From: Methanosarcinaceae archaeon | Lineage (GTDB): Archaea > Halobacteriota > Methanosarcinia > Methanosarcinales > Methanosarcinaceae | Length of the DNA stretch: 5,141 bases | NCBI GenBank assembly: GCA_028690255.1 | Contig: JAQVBP010000182.1 | Span: forward strand, 1 to 5,141 | Direction: 5' to 3' | Shown here: positions 1 to 4,625 of the stretch, one piece after another | Numbering within the stretch: position 1 is the first letter of the stretch | Layout: each line of letters starts with the position of its first letter | Position numbers and translations under genes: made by a program | The notes under the pieces: generated by a model | Seen by the model: only the letters and a program-made list of their open reading frames with translations | What the model was told of the DNA's origin: nothing | The model's database searches: none

Positions 1-1278
1 GAAAAAACAAGGGCCGCCTTTGAGGGCTGGAGCACTTTACCCATCGAAGCCCGCCTGAAATACATTGCCAGGGCCGCATCAGTCCTCAGGAAAAATGCCC
101 GGATCTACGCCGAAATCATAACGAAGGAAATGGGAAAACCCATAAAAGAGTCTCTGGCCGAAATAGAAAAATGCGCCCGGGCCTGTGACTACTACGCTGA
201 AAATGCGGCCGAATTTTTAAAACCCGAACCAGTCGAAACCGGGGCCGAAAAGAGTTATGTGAGCTTTGAGCCTCTCGGGGTCATCCTGGGGATTATGCCC
301 TGGAACTTTCCTTTCTGGCAGGTCTTTCGCTTTGTCATCCCTGCGCTTTCGGCCGGAAACGTCTGCCTCCTGAAGCACGCCTCAAACGTGCCGGGTTCGG
401 CTCTCGAAATCGGAAAGGTTTTCCTGGAGGTGGGGCTTCCTGAAAACGTTTTTAAGACACTGCTGATCGACTCGAAGACTGCCATGGAACTAATCGAAGA
501 GGACCTGGTGGACGGCGTATCCCTTACCGGAAGTGTGGGGGCCGGGGCTGCCGTAGGAGAGCTTGCGGGAAAAAGGATTAAGCCTCTTGTGCTGGAACTT
601 GGGGGGTCCGACCCCTTTATCGTGCTCGAGGACGCCGACATTGATACGGCTGCCCGGGCGGCGGTTCAGGCCCGCTTTATGAATGCCGGGCAGAGCTGTA
701 TTGCGGCAAAACGTTTCATCGTCCTGGAACCGGTCGTCGGGGCTTTTACAGCCAGATTTGACGAGTACATGCAGCAGCTGAAGGTGGGAGACCCCCTTGA
801 CGAGGAAACCGACATCGGACCCGTGGCAAAAGCGGAATTCGTGGGAGAGCTTGAAAAGGTCCTGAAGGACGCGGAAAAGAAAGGGGGTGAGCCGAAAGTG
901 CACGAGGCCAGACCCGAAAAAGGGTTCTTCTTCAGCCCGGCCCTTGTCCCGGCCGCTAAAACCGATATGAAGGTCTGCTCCCTCGAAATCTTCGGGCCGA
1001 TTGCCCCAATCATTTCCGTCAGGGACGAGGCCGAAGCCGTGGAAGTTGCAAACTCCACGGAATTCGGGCTCGGAGGAACTGTCTGGTCAAAGGATCTCGA
1101 AAGGGCCGAAAAAATTGCCGGCCAGCTTAAAGCCGGCTTTGTGGTGGTCAACGGGATGGTAAAGTCCGATCCCGGGCTGCCCTTCGGAGGAATCAAAAAG
1201 TCAGGGGTCGGAAGAGAACTTTCCCACTACGGACTGAAGGAATTTGTAAATATTAAGACTGTAATTATCAATAAGTGA
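1..1278 (+). CDS. Aldehyde dehydrogenase, succinate-semialdehyde dehydrogenase (Sad/YneI-like), 5' partial
   Basis: The reading frame is open from the first base and ends at TGA 1276-1278, giving 425 residues; roughly 30-35 N-terminal residues lie outside the window, since relatives are about 455-462 residues. It is a cytosolic NAD(P)-dependent ALDH oxidising an aldehyde to its acid. All hallmarks are present (window codon numbers): PWNF at 100-103 in the cofactor fold, Lys125 in LKHASN, the GSVGAG turn near 177-182, general-base Glu199 in ELGGSDPF, nucleophile Cys233 in NAGQSC, EIFGP at 329-333 and PFGG near 394-397. LKHAxN, VLELGGSDPFIVL, the FGG(I/V)KKSG stretch and GRELSHYGL closely recall E. 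coli Sad (YneI), so succinate semialdehyde is the likely substrate; substrate is inferred from family resemblance. Nothing suggests inactivation. The ATG at 130 is internal, not the start. The stop codon overlaps the end of an apparent insertion-sequence relic. Confidence 0.93.
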   Translation, partial: EKTRAAFEGWSTLPIEARLKYIARAASVLRKNARIYAEIITKEMGKPIKESLAEIEKCARACDYYAENAAEFLKPEPVETGAEKSYVSFEPLGVILGIMPWNFPFWQVFRFVIPALSAGNVCLLKHASNVPGSALEIGKVFLEVGLPENVFKTLLIDSKTAMELIEEDLVDGVSLTGSVGAGAAVGELAGKRIKPLVLELGGSDPFIVLEDADIDTAARAAVQARFMNAGQSCIAAKRFIVLEPVVGAFTARFDEYMQQLKVGDPLDEETDIGPVAKAEFVGELEKVLKDAEKKGGEPKVHEARPEKGFFFSPALVPAAKTDMKVCSLEIFGPIAPIISVRDEAEAVEVANSTEFGLGGTVWSKDLERAEKIAGQLKAGFVVVNGMVKSDPGLPFGGIKKSGVGRELSHYGLKEFVNIKTVIINK

Positions 1279-1279
1279 A

Positions 1280-1372
1280 CTACCGCTCGGCTAAAGACCG
1301 ACCGGCTTCCTGTTTCATACCCCGGAGCAATCTCCACCAGTCCACAGGCTCTTCCCGCCGTTCCGGCGGTGA
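1280..1372 (-). pseudogene. C-terminal remnant of a TnpB (IS605 OrfB-like) gene
   Basis: Thirty codons are open on the minus strand between an in-frame TAA (complement of 1373-1375) and a TAG stop (complement of 1280-1282). The peptide contains EPVDWWRLLRGMKQEA followed by GRSLAER. A Pro-Val-(Asp/Glu) segment followed by a Lys-Gln-Glu-Ala segment just before the stop is typical of archaeal and bacterial TnpB tails, which extend past the RuvC-like nuclease and zinc ribbon into the right-end hairpin. No catalytic domain is left, so it cannot encode a nuclease. It is convergent with the aldehyde dehydrogenase, and the two stop codons are separated by one base. The assignment is inference from motif memory and position next to the hairpin; a chance open frame of this length is possible. 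Confidence 0.5.
1283..1305. repeat. Hairpin at the right end of the IS relic
   Basis: Arms CCGCTCGG (1283-1290) and CCGACCGG (1298-1305) pair at 7 of 8 positions around the loop CTAAAGA (1291-1297). It sits inside the TnpB-like tail, directly after the terminal GTGAACTACC. In IS200/IS605 elements such a hairpin is the transposase recognition structure, and in TnpB elements it also forms the 3' part of the guide (omega) RNA scaffold. Here it may also act as a 3' structure for the aldehyde dehydrogenase transcript. Confidence 0.55.
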
Positions 1373-1383
1373 TTAATTTATAG

Positions 1384-1459
1384 TTCACTTTTGTTTGGTT
1401 ATTTTCCAGTTACACTGGAAATCCCACAAATTTCCAATTTGTGCGATCGCAAAAGTGAG
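1384..1459. repeat. Nested inverted repeats able to form a three-way junction
   Basis: An outer perfect 9-bp stem, TCACTTTTG (1385-1393) with CAAAAGTGA (1450-1458), encloses two perfect 8-bp hairpins. The first is TTTCCAGT/ACTGGAAA (1403-1410/1414-1421, loop TAC). The second is CACAAATT/AATTTGTG (1425-1432/1436-1443, loop TCC). The outer stem can extend by G-T pairs. The 3-nt spacer between the hairpins, the 9-nt left joint and the palindromic CGATCG right joint make a compact junction. It starts at TAGTTCACTT (1381-1390), an inverted copy of AAGTGAACTA (1273-1282) at the relic end. Whether it works as DNA (transposition, cruciform) or RNA is unknown. Confidence 0.65.
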
Positions 1460-1476
1460 TAGGATTAAAATGAATT

Positions 1477-1524
1477 ATTAATATATTAACGTTTTGAAAT
1501 ATTAATATATTAACGTTTTGAAAT
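1477..1524. repeat. Perfect 24-bp tandem direct repeat, two copies
   Basis: Positions 1477-1500 and 1501-1524 are identical. Each unit holds the 12-bp perfect palindrome TTAATATATTAA (1478-1489 and 1502-1513) and an overlapping AACGTT. Two palindromes spaced 24 bp apart could be a paired operator or part of a transposon end. No gene starts immediately downstream, so a promoter role is not supported. Confidence 0.85.
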
Positions 1525-1556
1525 TAAACCATTTATTGGAAAGTGGATGCTTATAT

Positions 1557-1584
1557 CCCCTGAGCTAAAGACTCAGGGGTTTTA
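1557..1584. repeat. Strong GC-rich hairpin, left-end-like, with trailing TTTT
   Basis: Perfect 8-bp arms CCCCTGAG (1557-1564) and CTCAGGGG (1572-1579) surround the loop CTAAAGA, identical to the loop at 1291-1297, and are followed by TTTTACGCTG. Read from the minus strand (GTAAAACCCC, stem, TCTTTAG loop, stem, ATATAAGC) it resembles the left-end hairpin of IS200/IS605 elements. Read on the plus strand, stem plus T-run could also work as a rightward terminator. Confidence 0.6.
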
Positions 1585-1590
1585 CGCTGC

Positions 1591-1840
1591 ATTCTATAAA
1601 AAAACTACTTTAGTTACGAACTGGACTGAAGTTACCCGTCTCTGTAAAATCGAGGAATGTTGCTTCAGGAAAGCTGAAAACCGGGCCTGAAAATACACAT
1701 GAAACAGCAAAAAACCTAAAAAGGTTCCTCGCTTTTTTGAGTGTTTATCCGTTACAAAAACCGGCACGCTCTTTAATTGAACTCCTTCTTATCCACAGAG
1801 AACGGCGAAGAGCTGTAAAGTATTAGCGTATTCAAGTAGG
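1591..1840. other. AT-rich spacer without a recognisable gene
   Basis: No coding region with a credible start and ribosome binding site is seen on either strand. The one structure noticed is a weak 5-bp hairpin, AACCT-AAAA-AGGTT (1713-1726), followed by a T6 run (1733-1738), which could be a minor rightward terminator. Confidence 0.5.
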
Positions 1841-1885
1841 ACTCAAGTAGCGTTGAAGGGTACCGTACTCAAGTACCGTTGAAGG
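1841..1885. repeat. Imperfect direct repeat spaced 26 bp, upstream of the small gene's promoter
   Basis: ACTCAAGTAGCGTTGAAGG (1841-1859) recurs as ACTCAAGTACCGTTGAAGG (1867-1885), identical at 18 of 19 positions. A partial third copy, TTCAAGTAGG, lies at 1831-1840. The second copy overlaps the dyad GTACT-CA-AGTAC (1865-1876). The repeats end about 20 bp before a TATA-like box. That position suits regulator binding, but no regulator is identified. Confidence 0.7.
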
Positions 1886-1899
1886 AGGCCTTTTTAAGG

Positions 1900-1918
1900 A
1901 ATATTCATATATTTTTTT
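1900..1918 (+). promoter_or_regulatory. Putative archaeal promoter (TATA-like box) for the 2001 gene
   Basis: The sequence around 1905-1918, TTCATATATTTTTT, is the best TATA-box-like stretch upstream of the small gene and follows purine-rich AAGGAA, a plausible BRE. It would place the start of transcription near 1935 with a leader of about 65 nt. Other AT-rich boxes near 1931-1940 and 1949-1963 cannot be excluded. Confidence 0.4.
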
Positions 1919-1988
1919 ATTTGTTTAGGTTTTTATAGTTTTGTTGCAATATTAAATATTAAACTGATTGTTTTATTATCGACAACAA

Positions 1989-1994
1989 GAGGGG
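1989..1994 (+). promoter_or_regulatory. Ribosome binding site deciding the ATG at 2001
   Basis: GAGGGG lies six bases before ATG 2001. It favours this start over the in-frame TTG at 1968, which has no purine-rich motif upstream and would put this site inside the coding region. Confidence 0.65.
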
Positions 1995-2000
1995 TATTAT

Positions 2001-2168
2001 ATGAAATTATGGGAGTATGATTCAAGAAGGATTCACGCCGTTCACATGCCGCAGCAGATGAGTGATCTTGAAAAGATTGGAAATGAAGGCTGGGAGCTTG
2101 TTTTAATTAAAGATGACCTGGACGAAGACGGAACAGCTACTGCAATTTTCAAACGGGAAAAAAAATAA
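2001..2168 (+). CDS. Small DUF4177-like protein, 55 aa
   Basis: The 55-residue protein has the layout of small DUF4177-type proteins: an N-terminal aromatic strand (W4-E5-Y6), a short helix with a Leu-Glu-Lys pattern (residues 20-27), the signature N-E-G-W-E-L-V (28-34) and a closing strand ending in F-K-R (50-52). No signal peptide or membrane segment is present, so it should be soluble and cytoplasmic. The family has no established function. ATG 2001 is chosen because GAGGGG stands six bases upstream; the in-frame TTG at 1968 would add eleven residues. It appears monocistronic, with its own AT-rich promoter zone and repeat element upstream and T-rich runs downstream, and it is bracketed by two transposon-like scars. 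The family assignment rests on the GWELV pattern and size only. Confidence 0.75.
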   Translation: MKLWEYDSRRIHAVHMPQQMSDLEKIGNEGWELVLIKDDLDEDGTATAIFKREKK

Positions 2169-2194
2169 GCTGAAAACCAGAAGTATTCACCCTG

Positions 2195-2340
2195 TCAAAG
2201 GCGAGGGCTTCCCAGGAACTTCCTGCAAGGGTGTTTCCGGGAGCCACGCTCATGCCCCTCGGGTCGCAACCGAATGGGAATACAGGGGCTAATTTTAAAA
2301 TTACAGTGGTTTTTATCCCTGCATTTACGGGTTTCTATTT
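2195..2340 (-). mobile_element. Possible second, more decayed TnpB/IS605 end relic
   Basis: On the minus strand the sequence GGAAGCC-C-TCG-C-CTTT (complement of about 2198-2212) closely parallels GGAAGCC-GG-TCG-GT-CTTT in the first relic. One minus frame across it reads SVAPGNTLAGSSWEALAF, resembling a TnpB tail ending in a (Q/W)EA segment, while another reads KFLGSPRL and then a TGA stop (complement of 2195-2197). The frame with upstream RDKN-like residues (complement of about 2300-2325) is not the same as the SSWEALAF frame, as expected after frameshift decay. At 2315-2335 ATCCCTG and CGGGTTT may be a degraded left-end hairpin. This is a weak, motif-based inference; the stretch could be ordinary spacer. 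Confidence 0.3.
2290..2303. repeat. 14-bp perfect palindrome
   Basis: TAATTTTAAAATTA is its own reverse complement. It lies in the spacer between the small gene and the acetolactate synthase, inside the possible second relic. An AT-only palindrome of this length can arise by chance, and no adjacent promoter gives it a clear role. Confidence 0.6.
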
Positions 2341-2366
2341 CAGCCCTGAAGGCTGTCAGGCCAGCC
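2341..2366. repeat. Alternating arms CAGCC / GGCTG / CAGCC
   Basis: CAGCC (2341-2345), GGCTG (2351-2355) and CAGCC (2362-2366) allow two mutually exclusive 5-bp hairpins sharing the middle arm. It is downstream of the acetolactate synthase stop in that gene's direction, so it may form a 3' end structure, but no T-run follows on the minus strand. Confidence 0.4.
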
Positions 2367-2410
2367 CACAATAATGGGTGTGAAGTGGAGCGCTGGTGGC
2401 TGAAAACTCC

Positions 2411-2439
2411 TTTTTTTTCTCCTTTTTTTCCCGTTTTTT
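2411..2439 (+). terminator. T-rich archaeal terminator zone for rightward transcription
   Basis: Runs of T8 (2411-2418), T7 (2423-2429) and T6 (2434-2439) on the plus strand match the oligo-T signals at which archaeal RNA polymerase terminates. They would stop transcripts coming from the 2001 gene before they run antisense into the acetolactate synthase. On the minus strand the same stretch is A-rich, so it does not serve that gene. Confidence 0.5.
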
Positions 2440-2458
2440 CCCCTTCAAACTGAAACGG

Positions 2459-4219
2459 TCAGAGTGTACATACCAGGTTGCCGAGTTCGATTGAAAAAGT
2501 TTCGTAGTTTACGGAATAATCAATCGGGCACTCGACCACGGTCACCTTGTTCAGGGCAAAGGCCATGTCAAGGACTTCGGCCAGGTCGTCCTTTTCCTTC
2601 ACCTGAAAACCCGGAGCTCCGAAACTTTCAGCCAGACGGGCGAAGTTCGGGTTCCCGTAATCGAGGGCGAAGGGCTCGAAATGCATCTTCTGCTGTTTCC
2701 ATTTGATAAAGCCAAAAGCGTTGTCATTCAGGACCAGGACGACTACCGGTATCCTGTAACGGAGGGCGGTCTCGAGTTCCTGGCAGTTCATGAGGAAACC
2801 TCCGTCTCCGCAAATCGCAAGCACTTTTTTTTCCGGGTTCAGTATTTTTGCGGTCATGGCGGCTGGCAGGCCTGCTCCCATTGTGGCAAGGGCGTTGTCC
2901 AGAAGCACGGTGTTCGGGGCGTAGGCCTTGTAATTGCGGGAAAACCAGAGTTTGTAGATCCCGTTATCGAGGGAGATAATATCTTCCCTATCCATGACCT
3001 TCCGGACGGCCTGCACGACTTCCGCAGGAAGGGCAGGGTAGTGTTTTTCGGCAGGAGCGTTGATTCTATCCTCCAGAATAGTCCTCATTTTCTCAAAGGC
3101 CGGAAATTCCCGGGTTTGCAGGATCTGGTCACCAAGGGTCCGGATTGTGGTTGCGATGTCTCCAATGACTTCCAGGTCGGGGTTGAAGTATCTGTCAGGT
3201 ACTGATCCCACGAAGTCGATATTTATGATCTGCTTGTCGAGGGTCCCGTTCCAGAGGTAGGGGGGATATTCCACGACATCATAGCCAACCGTGATTATAA
3301 GGTCCGCCCTGTCAATCCCGCAGTTTACGTAATCGTGGGCATGGATGCCGGTTGCAAAGAGGCTTCGGGAAGAGTCATCCGGAACAACCCCTTTTCCCAT
3401 CTGGGTGTGCACGAGGTAAATGCCGGTTTTTTTTGCAAAGGCCTCAAGCTCGGCGGCGATGTTTTTCCTGCTGGCTCCCGAGGAGACCAGGATCAGGGGA
3501 GTTCTGGCTTTTCGGATAAGGGCTGCGGCCATTTCGACGGCAGCCGGGGCCGGGTGCGGGTATTCTATATCGGTCCGTTTCTGGACTTTTGCGTCGGTCA
3601 GCTCTTCGGCTACGTCTTCGGGAAGTTCAAGGTGGACCGCGCCGGGCCTTTCGTTTTCGGCCAGCTTGAAGGCGTTTCTTATGACAGTTGGGATCATGCC
3701 CGGGTCGGCTATGGATACCGCTTTTTTACAGAGGGGCCCCATCATCCTGACAACGTCCACGAGCTGGAAGCGGGCCTGCCAGTTATCGACCAGGGCTTTT
3801 TGCCCTGAGATTGAAATTAAGGGTGCACCTGTTAGCTGGGCCTGGGCAACCCCGGTAACAAGGTTCGTGGCCCCCGGCCCGAGCGTTGAGAAACAGACGC
3901 CGGCTTTCCCGGTCAGCCTCCCGTAGGCCGCAGCCATGAAGGCTGCCGCCTGCTCGTGCCGGGTTATGATTACCTTTATGTCAGATTTTCTTAGGGATTC
4001 GAGAAAATCCAGATTCTCCTCTCCCGGCAGCCCGAAGATGTATTCCACCCCCTCCTCCTCAAGCTGGGCCACGAAGAGATCGGAGGCTTTTATGCTTTTT
4101 GTCATCCCGATTTCTATTTTTTTCGGCGGTTTTGTTTCCTGCATTTTTACAGGTCCTATTTTCTGCAGTTTTTCCGTTCTCTGTTCTGTCTTCTTTTCCG
4201 GAAGTTCCTGAATCTGCAT
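2459..4219 (-). CDS. alsS: Acetolactate synthase, catabolic AlsS-like, thiamine-diphosphate dependent
   Basis: Cytosolic enzyme condensing two pyruvates to 2-acetolactate and CO2, the entry to valine/leucine or acetoin synthesis. Numbering from the chosen start (586 residues): a pyrimidine-binding domain about 45-205 with GLPGEEN (63-69) and catalytic Glu89 in RHEQ; a central domain about 225-350; and a pyrophosphate domain about 395-575 with GDG (471-473) and LNDN (497-500), the ThDP/Mg site. The central domain has VGYDVVEYPPYLWN, as in Bacillus AlsS (GYDPIEYDPKFWN), and lacks the RFDDRVTG signature of FAD-dependent anabolic enzymes. LND instead of LNN also fits AlsS. No ilvN-like small subunit lies next to it, consistent with the catabolic type. 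ATG 4217-4219 is preferred because GGGGG precedes it by six bases; ATG 4253-4255 has no such site, and ATG 4103-4105 would match usual family length. The chosen start gives a 38-residue Lys/Glu-rich extension. Confidence 0.9.
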   Translation of the reverse strand: MQIQELPEKKTEQRTEKLQKIGPVKMQETKPPKKIEIGMTKSIKASDLFVAQLEEEGVEYIFGLPGEENLDFLESLRKSDIKVIITRHEQAAAFMAAAYGRLTGKAGVCFSTLGPGATNLVTGVAQAQLTGAPLISISGQKALVDNWQARFQLVDVVRMMGPLCKKAVSIADPGMIPTVIRNAFKLAENERPGAVHLELPEDVAEELTDAKVQKRTDIEYPHPAPAAVEMAAALIRKARTPLILVSSGASRKNIAAELEAFAKKTGIYLVHTQMGKGVVPDDSSRSLFATGIHAHDYVNCGIDRADLIITVGYDVVEYPPYLWNGTLDKQIINIDFVGSVPDRYFNPDLEVIGDIATTIRTLGDQILQTREFPAFEKMRTILEDRINAPAEKHYPALPAEVVQAVRKVMDREDIISLDNGIYKLWFSRNYKAYAPNTVLLDNALATMGAGLPAAMTAKILNPEKKVLAICGDGGFLMNCQELETALRYRIPVVVLVLNDNAFGFIKWKQQKMHFEPFALDYGNPNFARLAESFGAPGFQVKEKDDLAEVLDMAFALNKVTVVECPIDYSVNYETFSIELGNLVCTL

Positions 4220-4225
4220 ATTATT

Positions 4226-4230
4226 CCCCC
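4226..4230 (-). promoter_or_regulatory. Ribosome binding site for the acetolactate synthase start
   Basis: The minus strand reads TTGGGGGAATAATATG, with five G six bases before ATG 4217-4219. It resembles the GAGGGG site of the small gene in composition and spacing. None of the other in-frame ATGs has a comparable site. Confidence 0.55.
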
Positions 4231-4595
4231 AAGTTGAGATTCCAAAGTAGTTCATAAATTCAGATTTTTCAGATCGGCCTACAGGTCAACGAATTTCTGT
4301 TAAAGAACCAAGAATGGACACGGATTAACACGGAAGGATACGTAAATGATTTAACTGGCTTTTAAGTTCCCATCTTCCTGCCAGAATCCGTAAGAAATCT
4401 CTACTGCGGCCCCCCTGATCATATGCAAAATTTAAAATAGTTGACATTAAATACCTATTAAATAGTTAATTTTAATTATACTTATAACTGCACATCAGAA
4501 CGGCAGGCCAGATTAATTATTTTATTTTATTTTATAGTTATTTTCTGCGGCTTGTTCTGAGTGAACTACCCTTCCTTCGCCCTCGATCCAAAAAA
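4231..4595. other. Divergent AT-rich spacer with short repeats
   Basis: This gene-free spacer separates the divergent acetolactate synthase and JAMM genes and must carry the promoter of the former. Noted elements are ACACGGA twice with a 10-bp period (4318-4324, 4328-4334); ATTAAATA twice with an 11-bp period (4446-4453, 4457-4464), next to TTAAAATAGTT and TTAAATAGTT; and TCAGAT twice (4260-4265, 4269-4274). The AT-rich 4430-4495 stretch contains TATA-like boxes on both strands. If it drives the minus-strand gene, the leader would be about 200 nt. No riboswitch is recognised. Confidence 0.5.
4561..4570 (-). other. Possible solo IS605-type end, same 10-mer as the first relic
   Basis: GTGAACTACC at 4561-4570 is identical to 1275-1284, the terminal sequence of the first relic. 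On the minus strand it is preceded by CGAGGGCGAAGGAAG and reads GGGTAGTTCAC. No TnpB-like peptide or intact hairpin accompanies it, so a chance 10-mer cannot be excluded. Confidence 0.3.
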
Positions 4596-4605
4596 GCATA
4601 TACAT
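4596..4605 (+). promoter_or_regulatory. TATA-like box of the JAMM gene, probable leaderless transcript
   Basis: GCATATACAT is centred about 25 bp before ATG 4626, the usual distance from TATA box to transcription start in archaea. No purine-rich ribosome binding site lies between it and the ATG, so the mRNA may begin at or very near the start codon. Confidence 0.45.
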
Positions 4606-4625
4606 TTCCCGCCAATGTTGAATGT

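Larger units (their letters stand above)
1275..1590 (-). mobile_element. Relic of an IS200/IS605-family (TnpB-type) element, interior largely deleted
   Basis: On the minus strand the block reads from a left-end-like hairpin (1557-1579, followed by TTTTACGCTG on the plus strand) to a TnpB-like C-terminal coding tail whose TAG stop (1280-1282) lies in the terminal sequence GGTAGTTCAC (complement of 1275-1284). IS200/IS605 elements have subterminal hairpins rather than terminal inverted repeats, and the 3' end of tnpB runs into the right-end hairpin; both are seen here. The two hairpins share an identical loop, CTAAAGA. Only about 315 bp remain, so nearly all of tnpB is missing, making this a non-autonomous, MITE-like remnant or a deletion scar. 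The middle is filled by a structured inverted repeat and a 24-bp tandem duplication. Outer limits are approximate; family assignment comes from remembered features of such ends, not a database match. Confidence 0.55.

Noticed and set aside
255..1196. Long minus-strand open frames across the aldehyde dehydrogenase
   Set aside because: They mirror a strongly conserved plus-strand gene with all catalytic motifs; GC-rich codon bias opens the opposite frames.
1443..1450. GCGATCGC as a HIP1-type repeat
   Set aside because: A single occurrence, and HIP1 is a cyanobacterial feature; it is explained here by its place in the junction structure.
1384..1459. Cloverleaf-like fold considered as a tRNA or hammerhead ribozyme
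   Set aside because: The loops are three bases, with no anticodon or T-loop sequence, and the junction lacks the hammerhead core CUGAUGA/GAAA.
1477..1524. Tandem 24-bp repeat considered as a CRISPR array
   Set aside because: The units abut with no spacer and there are only two.
1968..2000. TTG start giving an 11-residue longer small protein
   Set aside because: No ribosome binding site lies upstream of it, while GAGGGG stands six bases before ATG 2001.
2405..2446. T-runs as the terminator of the acetolactate synthase
   Set aside because: The T-runs are on the plus strand, whereas that gene is transcribed from the minus strand and would see A-runs.
2464..4211. Plus-strand open frames across the acetolactate synthase
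   Set aside because: They are antisense shadows of an intact conserved gene, without recognisable domains or start signals.
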